The notes under the pieces are model-generated. The model saw only the letters and a program-made list of their open reading frames with translations, did no database searches and was not told where the DNA came from. From Clostridium pascui (GTDB taxonomy: Bacteria > Bacillota > Clostridia > Clostridiales > Clostridiaceae), in assembly GCF_016908015.1 (NCBI RefSeq), contig NZ_JAFBDB010000001.1:372001-436000 (forward strand): a stretch of 64,000 nt of DNA. The letters are read 5' to 3'. The position numbers and the translations under genes are program-made. Below are positions 38,145 through 47,250 of this stretch, piece after piece (within the stretch, counting starts at the first letter, position 1; the number at the start of each line of letters is the position of its first letter).

Positions 38145-39485
38145 ATGGAAAAGTTAAAGGTAGGAATAATAAGCTTAGGGTGCGATAAAAATAGGGTAGA
38201 TAGTGAGATAGTTTTAGATAAATTAGGTAGAAGCTATACTATCACCAATAATCCTAAGGATTCAGATATAATTCTAGTAAATACTTGTGGATTTATAGAG
38301 TCATCTAAGCAAGAATCAATAAACACAATTATAGAAATGAGTGAATATAAAAAAGGAAAAGGCAAATGTAAGGTTATAGTTGTAACAGGATGTTTAACTC
38401 AAAGATATGGAAAAGAACTGCAAGAACTTTTGCCTGAAGCGGATGTAATACTTGGAGTAAATGACTATGATAAACTAGAAGAAGCTATAGATAGGGCCTT
38501 AGTAAATAATGAAAAGTCAGTTTACTGTAATTATAGTGATGTAAATATAAACGAAGGTCAAAGAGTACTTACAACTTCTAAGCATTATGCATATGTAAGA
38601 ATAGGAGAAGGATGCAGCAATTTCTGTACTTACTGTGCAATTCCACGTATAAGAGGGAAATATAGGAGCAGAAAAATAGAAAGTGTATTAGAAGAAGTTA
38701 AATCTTTAGGAGCACAAGGTGTAAAAGAAATAATATTAGTTGCACAAGATACAACTAGATATGGGATAGACCTATATAATAAAAAGATGCTTCCAGAGCT
38801 TATAGGAGAAATATCCAAGATAGACGATATAAAATGGATAAGAGTACTTTATTGTTACCCAGAAGAAATAACGGATGAACTTATAAATGAAATAAAGGTT
38901 AATGATAAGGTATGTAAGTATCTAGATATACCAGTACAGCATATAAGTAACAATGTGCTGAAACTTATGGGAAGAAGAGGAAGAAAAGAAGAAATAGTAA
39001 ATGTAATACAAAGACTTAGACAAGAAATACCAGGTATGGCTATAAGAACTTCATTGATTGTAGGTTTTCCTGGTGAAAGTGAAAGTGATTTTGAGGAATT
39101 AAAAGAATTTGTGAGAGATACTAAAATTGATAAACTAGGAGTATTTAGATACTCTCAAGAAGAAGGAACTCCAGCGGCAGAAATGGAAAATCAAATAGAT
39201 GAAGAAATAAAAGAAAAAAGAGAAAAAGAAATCATGGTTATCCAGCAAGAAAATTCTTACGAAATAAATAAAAATAAAGTAGGCAAGATATACGAAGTTG
39301 TTGTAGAAAATTTTGATGGTGAATATTATATTGGAAGAAATTATGAAATGACTCCCGAAATAGATGGTGCAATTTATTTTAAATGTGATAAAATATTAAA
39401 TATAGGCGATTTTGTTAAAGTTAAAATTAAGCAAAATTTACAATATGATTTAATGGGAGTTGTATATTATGAATCTAGCAAATAA
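38145..39485 (+). CDS. rimO: Ribosomal protein S12 methylthiotransferase RimO
   Basis: Radical-SAM enzyme that methylthiolates an aspartate of S12. 446 residues: UPF0004 domain (SLGCDKNRVDSE, VNTCGFI, VTGCLTQRYG supplying three cysteines), radical SAM motif CSNFCTYCAIPRIRG (CxxxCxxC), and a C-terminal TRAM domain. The SLGCDKNRVDSE form and PRIRGKYRSR distinguish it from MiaB. Its 3' end overlaps pgsA by 17 bases. Confidence 0.95.
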   Translation: MEKLKVGIISLGCDKNRVDSEIVLDKLGRSYTITNNPKDSDIILVNTCGFIESSKQESINTIIEMSEYKKGKGKCKVIVVTGCLTQRYGKELQELLPEADVILGVNDYDKLEEAIDRALVNNEKSVYCNYSDVNINEGQRVLTTSKHYAYVRIGEGCSNFCTYCAIPRIRGKYRSRKIESVLEEVKSLGAQGVKEIILVAQDTTRYGIDLYNKKMLPELIGEISKIDDIKWIRVLYCYPEEITDELINEIKVNDKVCKYLDIPVQHISNNVLKLMGRRGRKEEIVNVIQRLRQEIPGMAIRTSLIVGFPGESESDFEELKEFVRDTKIDKLGVFRYSQEEGTPAAEMENQIDEEIKEKREKEIMVIQQENSYEINKNKVGKIYEVVVENFDGEYYIGRNYEMTPEIDGAIYFKCDKILNIGDFVKVKIKQNLQYDLMGVVYYESSK

Positions 39486-40050
39486 ACTAACTATTATCAG
39501 GATGATTTTGGTTCCGGTATTTCTAGTATTTTTGGCAATAAAAGGAATGCCTTATGGGAAAAGTATAGCAACTATTATTTTCATCCTGGCAGCTCTTACA
39601 GATAAGCTAGATGGCTACATAGCGAGAAGTAGAAATCAAATAACTCGTTTTGGGAAGTTTATGGATCCTTTAGCAGATAAACTTTTAGTTACAGCAGCTC
39701 TAGTATCACTAGTGGAGCTTCAGGTACTTCCTGCTTGGGCAGCTATGATAATAATAGCAAGAGAGTTTGCAGTAACAGGGCTTCGCAGTGTAGCGGCAGC
39801 AGAAGGTATAGTCATAGCAGCTAGCGGATGGGGGAAAGCTAAAACTGTTACTCAAATAGTTGCTATAATAGCAGCACTAATTAATTTAAATAAAGATAGT
39901 TTAAGTGTTTTATCAGTATTTACTATTATACCATTTAGTTTTTTAGAGTGGATTGCTAAAACAGCTATGTTACTTGCTATAATAATAACTATTGTGTCTG
40001 GAGTAGATTATTTTGTTAAAAATAAAGAAGCTATAAAACCTGACAGATAG
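39469..40050 (+). CDS. pgsA: CDP-diacylglycerol-glycerol-3-phosphate 3-phosphatidyltransferase
   Basis: Makes phosphatidylglycerol phosphate from CDP-DAG. The ATG at 39469, 9 bases after GGGAG, gives MNLANKLTIIRM; the TTG at 39460 abuts the site. The 193 residues have several hydrophobic helices and the CDP-alcohol phosphotransferase motif DKLDGYIARS...GKFMDPLADK with all aspartates. Overlaps rimO. Confidence 0.97.
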   Translation: MNLANKLTIIRMILVPVFLVFLAIKGMPYGKSIATIIFILAALTDKLDGYIARSRNQITRFGKFMDPLADKLLVTAALVSLVELQVLPAWAAMIIIAREFAVTGLRSVAAAEGIVIAASGWGKAKTVTQIVAIIAALINLNKDSLSVLSVFTIIPFSFLEWIAKTAMLLAIIITIVSGVDYFVKNKEAIKPDR

Positions 40051-40112
40051 AGATTAGGATTGATTAGAAAATATAAATTTGTATATAATAATTACTGCGG
40101 TAATTAAATGGC

Positions 40113-40146
40113 TATAGTTCCTAGATTTTCTAGGAACTATATTCTT
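40113..40146 (+). terminator. Hairpin downstream of pgsA, likely terminator
   Basis: Thirteen-pair perfect stem (40113-40125 with 40129-40141), loop TTT, followed by TTCTTA. The T tract is poor, so it may act as a terminator or as a protein-binding dyad. Its arm TAGGAACTAT recurs in the dyad at 45369. Confidence 0.55.
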
Positions 40147-40149
40147 ATG

Positions 40150-40178
40150 TTGACCGTGTAATGAATTTATTATATAAT
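40150..40178 (+). promoter_or_regulatory. Predicted recA promoter
   Basis: TTGACC (40150-40155), 17-base spacer, TATAAT (40173-40178): 11 of 12 consensus positions. The start would be near 40185, immediately before the SOS box. Confidence 0.85.
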
Positions 40179-40188
40179 TAATTGTGTA

Positions 40189-40200
40189 GAACAAATGTTC
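40189..40200. promoter_or_regulatory. LexA (SOS) box of recA
   Basis: GAACAAATGTTC, a perfect GAAC-N4-GTTC dyad followed by G, fitting the Gram-positive LexA/DinR site (CGAACRNRYGTTYC core). It lies at the predicted transcription start, where bound LexA would block the promoter. Confidence 0.88.
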
Positions 40201-40248
40201 GAATGATGAAAAGTATGAAAGGATGGTGACTCCCTTTAAGGGGATAGC

Positions 40249-41295
40249 ATGAATAATGATAAATTAAAAGCAATTGAAGCAGCGATGGGACAAATAGAAA
40301 AACAATTTGGAAAAGGATCTATAATGAAACTTGGAGAACACAGTGTATTAAATTTAGATTCTATTTCTACTGGATGTTTAGGATTAGATATAGCATTAGG
40401 TATAGGTGGAGTACCAAGAGGAAGAATAATAGAGATATACGGACCAGAATCTTCAGGTAAGACTACTGTAGCACTGCATATAGTAGCTGAAGCTCAAAAG
40501 CTTGGAGGAAGTGCTGCTTATGTGGATGCAGAACATGCACTAGACCCATCCTATGCTAAAAAATTAGGAGTAGACATCGACAATTTAATAGTTTCCCAAC
40601 CAGATACAGGAGAACAAGGACTTGAAATTACAGAAGCATTAGTAAGATCAAATGCCATAGATGTAATAGTAGTGGATTCTGTAGCAGCACTAGTTCCAAG
40701 AGCAGAAATTGAAGGGGAGATGGGAGATTCTCATGTAGGATTACAGGCAAGACTTATGTCCCAGGCCTTAAGAAAATTGGCAGGTTCTATTAATAAATCT
40801 AAGTGCGTAGCAATTTTTATAAACCAGCTTAGAGAAAAAGTAGGAGTTATGTTCGGAAATCCAGAAACTACTACAGGTGGTAGAGCTTTAAAGTTTTATT
40901 CAAGCGTAAGAATGGATATTAGAAGAATAGATTCAATAAAACAAGGCGATGAGGTTGTTGGAAATAGAACAAGAGTAAAACTAACCAAAAATAAGGTAGC
41001 TCCTCCATTTAAAAACGCTGAATTTGATATAATGTATAATGAAGGAATATCAAGAACAGGTGATGTTTTAGATATAGGAGTAAAGGAAGAAATAGTTCAA
41101 AAAAGTGGAGCATGGTTTTCATATAATGATATAAGACTTGGACAGGGAAGAGAAAATGCTAAACAATTCTTTAAGGAAAACCCAGAATTACTTAAAGAAA
41201 TTGAAAATAAGATAAGACAAAAATATGAGTTACCCTTAGCGCAAGAAGAAAAAACAACTGGTGAAGATAATAAACAGTCGAAAAATGATAAATAA
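40249..41295 (+). CDS. recA: Recombinase RecA
   Basis: Strand exchange ATPase and LexA co-protease. 348 residues: N-terminal helix, Walker [10 protein letters not shown] (about 66-74), Walker [13 protein letters not shown], loop L2 with [10 protein letters not shown], and a C-terminal domain with a short charged tail. AAGGGG precedes the ATG at 40249. Works with the nearby DprA product if DNA uptake occurs. Regulated by the SOS box described upstream. Confidence 0.98.
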   Translation: MNNDKLKAIEAAMGQIEKQFGKGSIMKLGEHSVLNLDSISTGCLGLDIALGIGGVPRGRIIEIYGPESSGKTTVALHIVAEAQKLGGSAAYVDAEHALDPSYAKKLGVDIDNLIVSQPDTGEQGLEITEALVRSNAIDVIVVDSVAALVPRAEIEGEMGDSHVGLQARLMSQALRKLAGSINKSKCVAIFINQLREKVGVMFGNPETTTGGRALKFYSSVRMDIRRIDSIKQGDEVVGNRTRVKLTKNKVAPPFKNAEFDIMYNEGISRTGDVLDIGVKEEIVQKSGAWFSYNDIRLGQGRENAKQFFKENPELLKEIENKIRQKYELPLAQEEKTTGEDNKQSKNDK

Positions 41296-41347
41296 TAGCA
41301 TAAAAGAAAAATAATGATTAATTAGCTAGCTGTTCAACATATATAAC

Positions 41348-41376
41348 TTGACATAATGACAAAATTAATATAAAAT
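41348..41376 (+). promoter_or_regulatory. Predicted rny promoter
   Basis: Perfect TTGACA (41348-41353), 17-base spacer, TAAAAT (41371-41376). Gives a leader of about 105 bases before the GTG at 41487. Confidence 0.8.
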
Positions 41377-41486
41377 AAATACAAAATCTGGTTTAGCGAA
41401 AACATCCATTTGAATACTATGAAACCTTTCTATGCTTTTATATTTACTAAAAATAGATAGAGAAGAGAAGCAAAGGAGGTGTTCAT

Positions 41487-43028
41487 GTGAATCCAGTTTA
41501 TGCTATAGTAATAACTGTTATAATAGCAGTCGTTGCTATATATGTGGATTTTTATATAAGAAAAAACGTTTCCATAGCAAAAATTTCAAATGCTGAGGAA
41601 GAAGCCAAGAGAATAATAGGTGAGGCTGAAAAAAATGCCGAATCTCAAAAGAAAGAAGCAATTCTTGAGGCAAAGGAAGAAGTCCACAAACTAAGAAATG
41701 ATCTTGAAAGAGAATCTAGAGATAGACGTAATGAAATACAGCGTCTAGAAAGAAGAATACTTCAGAGAGAAGAATTGCTTGATAAGAAAAGTGATATGCT
41801 TGAAAAAAGAGAAGAAAATTTAAATAAAAAGCAGCAGGAATTAGCTGACTTAGAAGCAAGTATCGAAGAAGTTTACACTAAGCAAAGAGAAGAGTTAGAA
41901 AGACTATCGGGTCTAACTTCAGATCAAGCAAAGGAGATATTGCTTGAAGAAGTTAGCAAGGAAATAAAACACGAAACCGCTATGATGATTAAAGAAGTTG
42001 AAACGCGAGCTAAAGAAGAAGCCGATAAAAAGGCAAGAGAAATTATAACATATGCTATTCAAAGATGTGCTGCAGATCATGTTGCAGAAACAACAGTACA
42101 TGTGGTGAATCTTCCTAATGATGAAATGAAAGGACGTATAATAGGTAGAGAAGGTAGAAATATACGTACCTTGGAAACTCTTACAGGAGTAGATTTAATT
42201 ATAGATGATACTCCAGAAGCTGTAATTCTTTCAAGCTTTGATCCAATAAGACGAGAAGTGGCAAGAATAGCCCTTGAAAAGCTTATAATGGATGGCAGAA
42301 TTCATCCTGCAAGAATAGAAGAAATGGTTGAAAAGGCCAAAAAAGAAGTGGAAAATAATATTAGAGAAGAAGGCGAACAGGCAACTTTTGAAACTGGGGT
42401 ACATGGTCTTCATTCAGAATTAATAAGATTACTTGGAAGGTTGAAATACAGAACTAGTTATGGTCAAAATGTATTAAAACATTCTATAGAAGTATCTTAT
42501 TTAGCCGGTTTAATGGCATCTGAGTTAGGAATGGATCCTACGCTTGCTAAAAGGGCTGGTTTACTCCATGATATTGGTAAAGCTGTAGATCATGAAGTAG
42601 AAGGTCCTCATGCGTTAATAGGTGCGGAAATAGCTAAGAAGTGTCACGAATCTTCTGTAATAGTAAATGCCATAGCAGCTCATCATGGTGATGTAGAGTT
42701 TCAATCCCTTGAAGGAATATTAGTTCAAGCAGCAGATGCTATTTCTGCAGCAAGACCAGCTGCTAGAAGGGAAACTTTAGAAGCGTACATCAAAAGGCTA
42801 GAAAAACTTGAAGAAATAGCAAATTCATATGAAGGCGTAGAAAAGTCATATGCCATTCAAGCGGGTAGAGAAGTGAGAATAATAGTTAAACCAGAAGAAA
42901 TAGATGATGCCGGATCAGTTGAAATGGCAAGAAATATTGTCAAGAAAATTGAAGGCGAATTAGAATATCCAGGTCAAATTAAAGTTAATGTAATTAGAGA
43001 AACCCGAGCAATAGAATATGCAAAGTAA
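41487..43028 (+). CDS. rny: Ribonuclease Y
   Basis: Membrane-tethered endoribonuclease that starts mRNA decay in Firmicutes. GTG at 41487 after AAGGAGGTG; an overlapping ATG-TGA start-stop pair precedes it. 513 residues: N-terminal transmembrane helix (about 3-24), long coiled coil to about 200, KH domain ([19 protein letters not shown]), and HD domain with the metal motif [12 protein letters not shown]. Full length. Confidence 0.97.
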   Translation: MNPVYAIVITVIIAVVAIYVDFYIRKNVSIAKISNAEEEAKRIIGEAEKNAESQKKEAILEAKEEVHKLRNDLERESRDRRNEIQRLERRILQREELLDKKSDMLEKREENLNKKQQELADLEASIEEVYTKQREELERLSGLTSDQAKEILLEEVSKEIKHETAMMIKEVETRAKEEADKKAREIITYAIQRCAADHVAETTVHVVNLPNDEMKGRIIGREGRNIRTLETLTGVDLIIDDTPEAVILSSFDPIRREVARIALEKLIMDGRIHPARIEEMVEKAKKEVENNIREEGEQATFETGVHGLHSELIRLLGRLKYRTSYGQNVLKHSIEVSYLAGLMASELGMDPTLAKRAGLLHDIGKAVDHEVEGPHALIGAEIAKKCHESSVIVNAIAAHHGDVEFQSLEGILVQAADAISAARPAARRETLEAYIKRLEKLEEIANSYEGVEKSYAIQAGREVRIIVKPEEIDDAGSVEMARNIVKKIEGELEYPGQIKVNVIRETRAIEYAK

Positions 43029-43034
43029 ATAATG

Positions 43035-43088
43035 AATCCTTTTAATTTTGTAAATACTAGAAATTTTGCAAAATTAAAAGGATTTTTT
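43035..43088 (+). terminator. Intrinsic terminator after rny
   Basis: Sixteen-pair perfect stem (43035-43050 with 43069-43084) and an 18-base loop, then TTTT. The 3' arm also provides the -35-like element of the predicted sigma-H promoter for spoVS. Confidence 0.85.
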
Positions 43089-43105
43089 CATTATATGTAG
43101 AATAT
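43077..43105 (+). promoter_or_regulatory. Predicted sigma-H promoter of spoVS
   Basis: AAAGGATTT (43077-43085), 11-base spacer, GTAGAATAT (43097-43105). This fits every position of the Bacillus sigma-H consensus RNAGGAWWW-N11/12-RNNGAATWW. spoVS is sigma-H controlled in Bacillus subtilis, which supports the call. Start would be near 43112. Confidence 0.75.
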
Positions 43106-43153
43106 TATAAATAAAGTAATAATAAATAAAGTTATATATATAGGAGGTTTATT

Positions 43154-43414
43154 ATGGAAGTATTAAAAGTTTCAGCAAAATCAAGTCCAAACAAAGTTGC
43201 AGGAGCATTAGCAGGGGTTTTAAGAGAAAAGGGAGGGGCAGAAATACAGGCTATTGGAGCTGGAGCATTAAATCAAGCTATTAAATCTGTAGCTATTGCG
43301 AGAGGATTTGTAGCACCAAGTGGAATAGATTTAGTATGTATACCAGCTTTTACTGATATAGAAATTGATGGCGAAGAAAGAACAGCTATTAAGCTTATAG
43401 TTCAGCCAAGATAG
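43154..43414 (+). CDS. spoVS: Stage V sporulation protein S
   Basis: 86-residue Alba-like nucleic-acid-binding protein that affects septation and spore coat/cortex formation. Sequence is nearly invariant in the family: MEVLKVSAKSSPNKVAGALA, RGFVAPSGIDLVCIPAFTDI. TAGGAGG upstream. Follows rny as in Bacillus. Evidence for a spore former. Confidence 0.98.
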   Translation: MEVLKVSAKSSPNKVAGALAGVLREKGGAEIQAIGAGALNQAIKSVAIARGFVAPSGIDLVCIPAFTDIEIDGEERTAIKLIVQPR

Positions 43415-43430
43415 TTAATATATTTATTTT

Positions 43431-43466
43431 ATAAAGGGGTTAAGTTTAATCCCTTTATTATTTTTG
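43431..43466 (+). terminator. Intrinsic terminator after spoVS
   Basis: ATAAAGGG pairs with CCCTTTAT, extended by a G-U and inner TTAA pairs, followed by TATTATTTTT. Confidence 0.75.
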
Positions 43467-43494
43467 TGAATTTTAATAAAATAATAAAATAAAA

Positions 43495-43523
43495 TTGCAA
43501 TTGGGTGAAATTTTATATATTAT
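43495..43523 (+). promoter_or_regulatory. Predicted promoter of the aminotransferase gene
   Basis: TTGCAA (43495-43500), 17-base spacer, TATTAT (43518-43523), in very AT-rich sequence that lowers certainty. Confidence 0.5.
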
Positions 43524-43553
43524 ATATATTATATAAATAGTGGGGGTGCTCAA

Positions 43554-44747
43554 ATGATTTTATCAAAAAAAGCAAGTAATATAGAACCATCAATCACTTT
43601 AGCTATAACAGCCAAGGCTAAGGAATTAAAATCTCAAGGTATAGATATAATAGGATTTGGTGCAGGGGAACCAGATTTCAATACACCAGCTAATATTCGA
43701 AATGCATCTATAGAAGCTATGGAAAAGGGATATACCAAATATACTCCAGCATCAGGAATTAATGAACTAAAAGAAGCTATAATAAATAAATTTAAAAATG
43801 ATAATAACTTACAGTATAAATCTTCTCAAATAATAATATCAACAGGAGCTAAGCAATGTTTATCAAATGCATTTTTTGCTATATTAAATCCTGGTGATGA
43901 AGTGCTAATAGCTACGCCTTATTGGGTAAGTTACCCTGAGCTTATAAAGCTTTCTGATGGAGTACCTGTATTTGTAAAGACAGGTCAGGAAAACAGTTAT
44001 AAGTATGACATTGAATCTTTAAAACAATATATAACTTCTAAGACAAAAGCTATAATAATTAACAGTCCAAACAATCCAACAGGAAGTATTTATACAAAAG
44101 GAGAGCTAATTAAATTAGCTGAATTTGCAAAAGAACATGATTTAATTATAATTTCTGATGAAATATATGAAAAACTTATATATGGTGACGATGAGCATGT
44201 AAGCATAGCTTCTTTAAGTGAAGATGCTTATAGAAGAACTATAGTTATTAATGGAGTTTCTAAAACGTATTCTATGACTGGATGGAGAATAGGATATGCA
44301 GCAGCAAGTGAAGAAATAGTAAAACTTATGTCAAATATACAAAGCCATACTACATCTAATCCGAATTCTATAGCTCAATATGCTTCATTAGAGGCACTTG
44401 CAGGAACTCAAGAGTTTATACACGTTATGAAACAAGAATTTAAAAGAAGAAGAGATTATATAGTTACAAGAATAAATGGTATAGAAAATATAAGTTGTAT
44501 TGAACCAAAAGGTGCTTTTTATGTATTCATAGATATATCAAAGATTATAGGGAAATCAGTTGAAGGAGAAACAATAGAAAATTCCTTAGATTTTTGTAGT
44601 AAGCTTTTAGAAAAAGGAAAGGTTGCAGCTGTTCCAGGAGAAGCTTTTGGAATAGATGGTTTTATACGAATTTCTTATGCAACATCTATGGAAAATATAG
44701 AAGAAGGATTAAATAGAATAGAAAGCTTTATAAAAAAGTGTATATAA
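43554..44747 (+). CDS. Class I pyridoxal-phosphate aminotransferase (aspartate type)
   Basis: 397 residues, aspartate aminotransferase I-gamma family (AspB-like), exchanging amino groups between aspartate or similar amino acids and 2-oxoglutarate. Contains NSPNNPTGSIY, SDEIYEKLIYG and the PLP lysine in NGVSKTYSMTGWRIGY. N-terminus ILSKKASNIEPSITLAI is typical. GGGGGTG upstream. Monocistronic by context. Substrate is inferred from family only. Confidence 0.92.
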   Translation: MILSKKASNIEPSITLAITAKAKELKSQGIDIIGFGAGEPDFNTPANIRNASIEAMEKGYTKYTPASGINELKEAIINKFKNDNNLQYKSSQIIISTGAKQCLSNAFFAILNPGDEVLIATPYWVSYPELIKLSDGVPVFVKTGQENSYKYDIESLKQYITSKTKAIIINSPNNPTGSIYTKGELIKLAEFAKEHDLIIISDEIYEKLIYGDDEHVSIASLSEDAYRRTIVINGVSKTYSMTGWRIGYAAASEEIVKLMSNIQSHTTSNPNSIAQYASLEALAGTQEFIHVMKQEFKRRRDYIVTRINGIENISCIEPKGAFYVFIDISKIIGKSVEGETIENSLDFCSKLLEKGKVAAVPGEAFGIDGFIRISYATSMENIEEGLNRIESFIKKCI

Positions 44748-44829
44748 AACTTATAAATTATTAAATTAATGGAATACTAAGTAGAAATTGACGCAGGAAT
44801 TGGTTATAATTTATATAGAGGTGATACTA

Positions 44830-45087
44830 ATGATAACAAGAGATATAATTGTAAAAAGTTCTACAGGACTTCATGCTAGACCAGCTACGCTGCTCGTAAA
44901 AAAGGCATCATCCTTTAAATCTGATGTATATATTGAGTTTAATGGGAAAAAAGCTAATGTTAAAAGTTTGATAGGAGTACTTTCTTTGGCTGTTACCAGT
45001 GGTGCAAACATTACTGTTTCTGCATCTGGTGACGATGAAACTTTAGCTGTAGAAGAAGTGAGTAAATTAATAGAAACAATGGAATAA
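44830..45087 (+). CDS. ptsH: Phosphocarrier protein HPr
   Basis: 85-residue HPr of the sugar phosphotransferase system. The ATG at 44830 after GAGGTGAT places phospho-His at position 15 (TGLHARPA) and the regulatory Ser at position 46 (VKSLIGVL), exactly as in Bacillus HPr, so both PEP-dependent transport and HPr-kinase/CcpA control are possible. An upstream in-frame start at 44788 would add 14 unconserved residues. It is not next to ptsI here. Confidence 0.94.
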   Translation: MITRDIIVKSSTGLHARPATLLVKKASSFKSDVYIEFNGKKANVKSLIGVLSLAVTSGANITVSASGDDETLAVEEVSKLIETME

Positions 45088-45092
45088 TAAAT

Positions 45093-45120
45093 AATAAAAG
45101 GCGTTCTTACGCCTTTTATT
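45093..45120. terminator. Bidirectional terminator between ptsH and DUF378 gene
   Basis: Eleven-pair stem AATAAAAGGCG / CGCCTTTTATT with loop TTCTTA. T-rich on the plus strand and A-rich before it, so it can serve both convergent genes. Confidence 0.85.
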
Positions 45121-45338
45121 TATGTTCTTGAGTATTTTTTTATTTTTACTAGTAATAATATGATATATACGCCAGCAGCTCCAACAATTATATAGAGTAT
45201 TCTAGATAAAAGGTTTGCAGGTTCTCCAAAGATTGCACTAACTAAGTTAAAGTTTAATAATCCTAATAGTCCCCAATTAAGAGCGCCGATAATAACTAAT
45301 ATAAATGCAATTTTGTCAAAAAGATTAAACTTGTACAT
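45120..45338 (-). CDS. DUF378 family membrane protein
   Basis: 72 residues with two transmembrane helices (about 9-31 and 44-64) and the family block IIGALNWGLLGLLNFNLV. DUF378 proteins are small membrane proteins of unknown function. AAGGAGG before the ATG on the minus strand. Convergent with ptsH, divergent from purB. Confidence 0.88.
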   Translation of the reverse strand: MYKFNLFDKIAFILVIIGALNWGLLGLLNFNLVSAIFGEPANLLSRILYIIVGAAGVYIILLLVKIKKYSRT

Positions 45339-45368
45339 AATTGCCTCCTTATAATAAATATAATTTTT

Positions 45369-45396
45369 GTTCCTAATAGATTATATTATTAGGAAC
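45369..45396. repeat. Dyad between DUF378 gene and purB
   Basis: GTTCCTAATA (45369-45378) and its exact complement (45387-45396) around an 8-base loop. It lies in the divergent intergenic region, so it is more likely an operator than a terminator. Shares TAGGAACTAT with the hairpin before recA. Confidence 0.5.
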
Positions 45397-45462
45397 TATT
45401 TAATAGAACATATTTTTATATTAATAAATACGAACTATATAGTGTTAAAAAGATAAATATTA

Positions 45463-45471
45463 TGTTATAAT
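45463..45471 (+). promoter_or_regulatory. Extended -10 of the purB promoter
   Basis: TGTTATAAT: perfect TATAAT (45466-45471) with TG one base before it. The -35 region 17 bases upstream is poor. Located 47 bases before the purB start. Confidence 0.5.
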
Positions 45472-45517
45472 ATGAATAAATCATAAAAAAAAACTTTTTA
45501 TATTCGGAGGTTAATAG

Positions 45518-46948
45518 ATGAGAAATACATATAATACACCCTTAAACTCTAGATATTCATCTAAAGAAATGAGTTATTTGTTTTCAGATGAAATGAAATT
45601 TAAAACTTGGAGAAAATTATGGGTTGCTTTAGCGGAAAGCGAGAAAGAACTAGGATTAAATATCACCGATGAGCAAATAGAAGAATTAAAGAAAAATATT
45701 GATAACATAAATTATGAGGTTGCTGAAAAAAGAGAAAAAGAAGTAAGACACGATGTTATGAGCCATGTATATGCCTATGGAGTACAATGTCCTGCTGCAA
45801 AGGGGATTATACATTTAGGAGCTACTAGCTGCTATGTTGGTGATAACACTGATATAATCATAATGAAAGAAGCATTAAAAGTAGTAAAAAATAAAATAAT
45901 AAATGTAATTAATGAGTTATCTAAGTTTGCTGTTAAATATAAGGATGTGCCTACATTAGGGTTTACTCATCTTCAACCTGCCCAGTTAACAACAGTAGGG
46001 AAAAGAGCAACTTTATGGATTCAAGATTTGGTTTTAGATTTAGAGAACATAGAGTTTGTGTTAGAAAAGATGAGGTTTAGAGGAGTTAAAGGTACTACAG
46101 GAACTCAAGCAAGTTTTATGGAGTTATTTAATGAAAATGAAGATAAGGTAAAAGCATTGGATAAAATGGTTTCAAGAAAAATGGGATTTGAAGATGCTTT
46201 TAAAGTTACAGGTCAAACTTATCCAAGAAAATTGGATTCAATAGTATTAAACACTTTATCAGAAGTTGCGCAAAGTGCTTATAAATTTAGTAATGATATA
46301 AGACTCCTTCAAAGTATGAAAGAAGTAGAAGAGCCATTTGAAAAAAATCAAATAGGATCTTCAGCAATGGCATATAAGAGAAATCCTATGAGATGTGAAA
46401 GAATAGGGGCTCTTGCAAGATATATAATAGTAGATGCTTTAAATCCTGCTATTACTGCATCTACCCAATGGTTTGAAAGAACTTTAGATGATTCTGCAAA
46501 TAAAAGAATATCTGTTCCAGAAGCTTTTTTAGCTTTAGATGGAGTACTTAACTTATACTTAAATGTAAGTAGTAATATGGTGGTATATGAAAAAGTTATA
46601 GCTAAACATGTTAATGATGAACTACCATTTATGGCAACTGAAAATATAATAATGGAATGTGTGAAAAAAGGTGGAGACAGACAAGAATTACACGAAAAAA
46701 TAAGAACACATTCTATGGAAGCTGCACATAGAGTAAAATCTGAAGGATTAAACAACGATCTTTTAGACAGAATAGCAAATGATTCGTTCTTTAATTTAAC
46801 TAAGGAAGAAATATTAAGCTCAGTAGATCCTAATAAGTTTGTTGGAAGGGCGCCTTCTCAGGTAATAGATTTTGTTGAAGAAGTAGTTAAACCAATATTA
46901 AAAGATAATGAAAAGTTGTTAGGATTACAAGCTCATATTCAAGTTTAA
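45518..46948 (+). CDS. purB: Adenylosuccinate lyase
   Basis: Acts twice in purine synthesis: SAICAR to AICAR and adenylosuccinate to AMP, releasing fumarate. 476 residues of the fumarase/aspartase superfamily, with HDVMSHVYAYG, GATSCYVGDNTD, TLGFTHLQPAQ and the signature GSSAMAYKRNPMRCE holding the mobile catalytic serine. TCGGAGG upstream. It stands alone here, not in a pur operon. Confidence 0.97.
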   Translation: MRNTYNTPLNSRYSSKEMSYLFSDEMKFKTWRKLWVALAESEKELGLNITDEQIEELKKNIDNINYEVAEKREKEVRHDVMSHVYAYGVQCPAAKGIIHLGATSCYVGDNTDIIIMKEALKVVKNKIINVINELSKFAVKYKDVPTLGFTHLQPAQLTTVGKRATLWIQDLVLDLENIEFVLEKMRFRGVKGTTGTQASFMELFNENEDKVKALDKMVSRKMGFEDAFKVTGQTYPRKLDSIVLNTLSEVAQSAYKFSNDIRLLQSMKEVEEPFEKNQIGSSAMAYKRNPMRCERIGALARYIIVDALNPAITASTQWFERTLDDSANKRISVPEAFLALDGVLNLYLNVSSNMVVYEKVIAKHVNDELPFMATENIIMECVKKGGDRQELHEKIRTHSMEAAHRVKSEGLNNDLLDRIANDSFFNLTKEEILSSVDPNKFVGRAPSQVIDFVEEVVKPILKDNEKLLGLQAHIQV

Positions 46949-46961
46949 ATAGGAAAATAAT

Positions 46962-47003
46962 AAAAATAAGTAGGTTCTCATTAAAGAGAACCTACTTATT
47001 TTT
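46962..47003 (+). terminator. Strong intrinsic terminator after purB
   Basis: Eighteen-pair perfect stem (46962-46979 with 46986-47003), six-base loop, T-rich end. The following gap to 47250 has no gene and only a loose AAGATATT / AATATCTT repeat at 47190-47223. Confidence 0.9.
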
Positions 47004-47250
47004 ATAAAATAGATTATTGATAGAATTAAGTAGTCATAATAAATATTATGTAAATGGAATTTAAATGTAAACTAAAAAATATTATAAAATCATAAATTTT
47101 AGAGATATATTTCTTATAATTTCAAAATACAAACAATATGAAGCTATTGGAGTTAACATACTACAGCATTATAAAGAATATAATTAATGAAGATATTCAA
47201 ATGAAGTGAAAATAAAATATCTTAAATAAGTTTATGAAGGAGTGATATCT

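Noticed and set aside
44788-44829. Upstream start for HPr adding 14 residues
   Set aside because: It has no ribosome binding site and would displace His15 and Ser46 from their conserved positions, while GAGGTGAT precedes the ATG at 44830.
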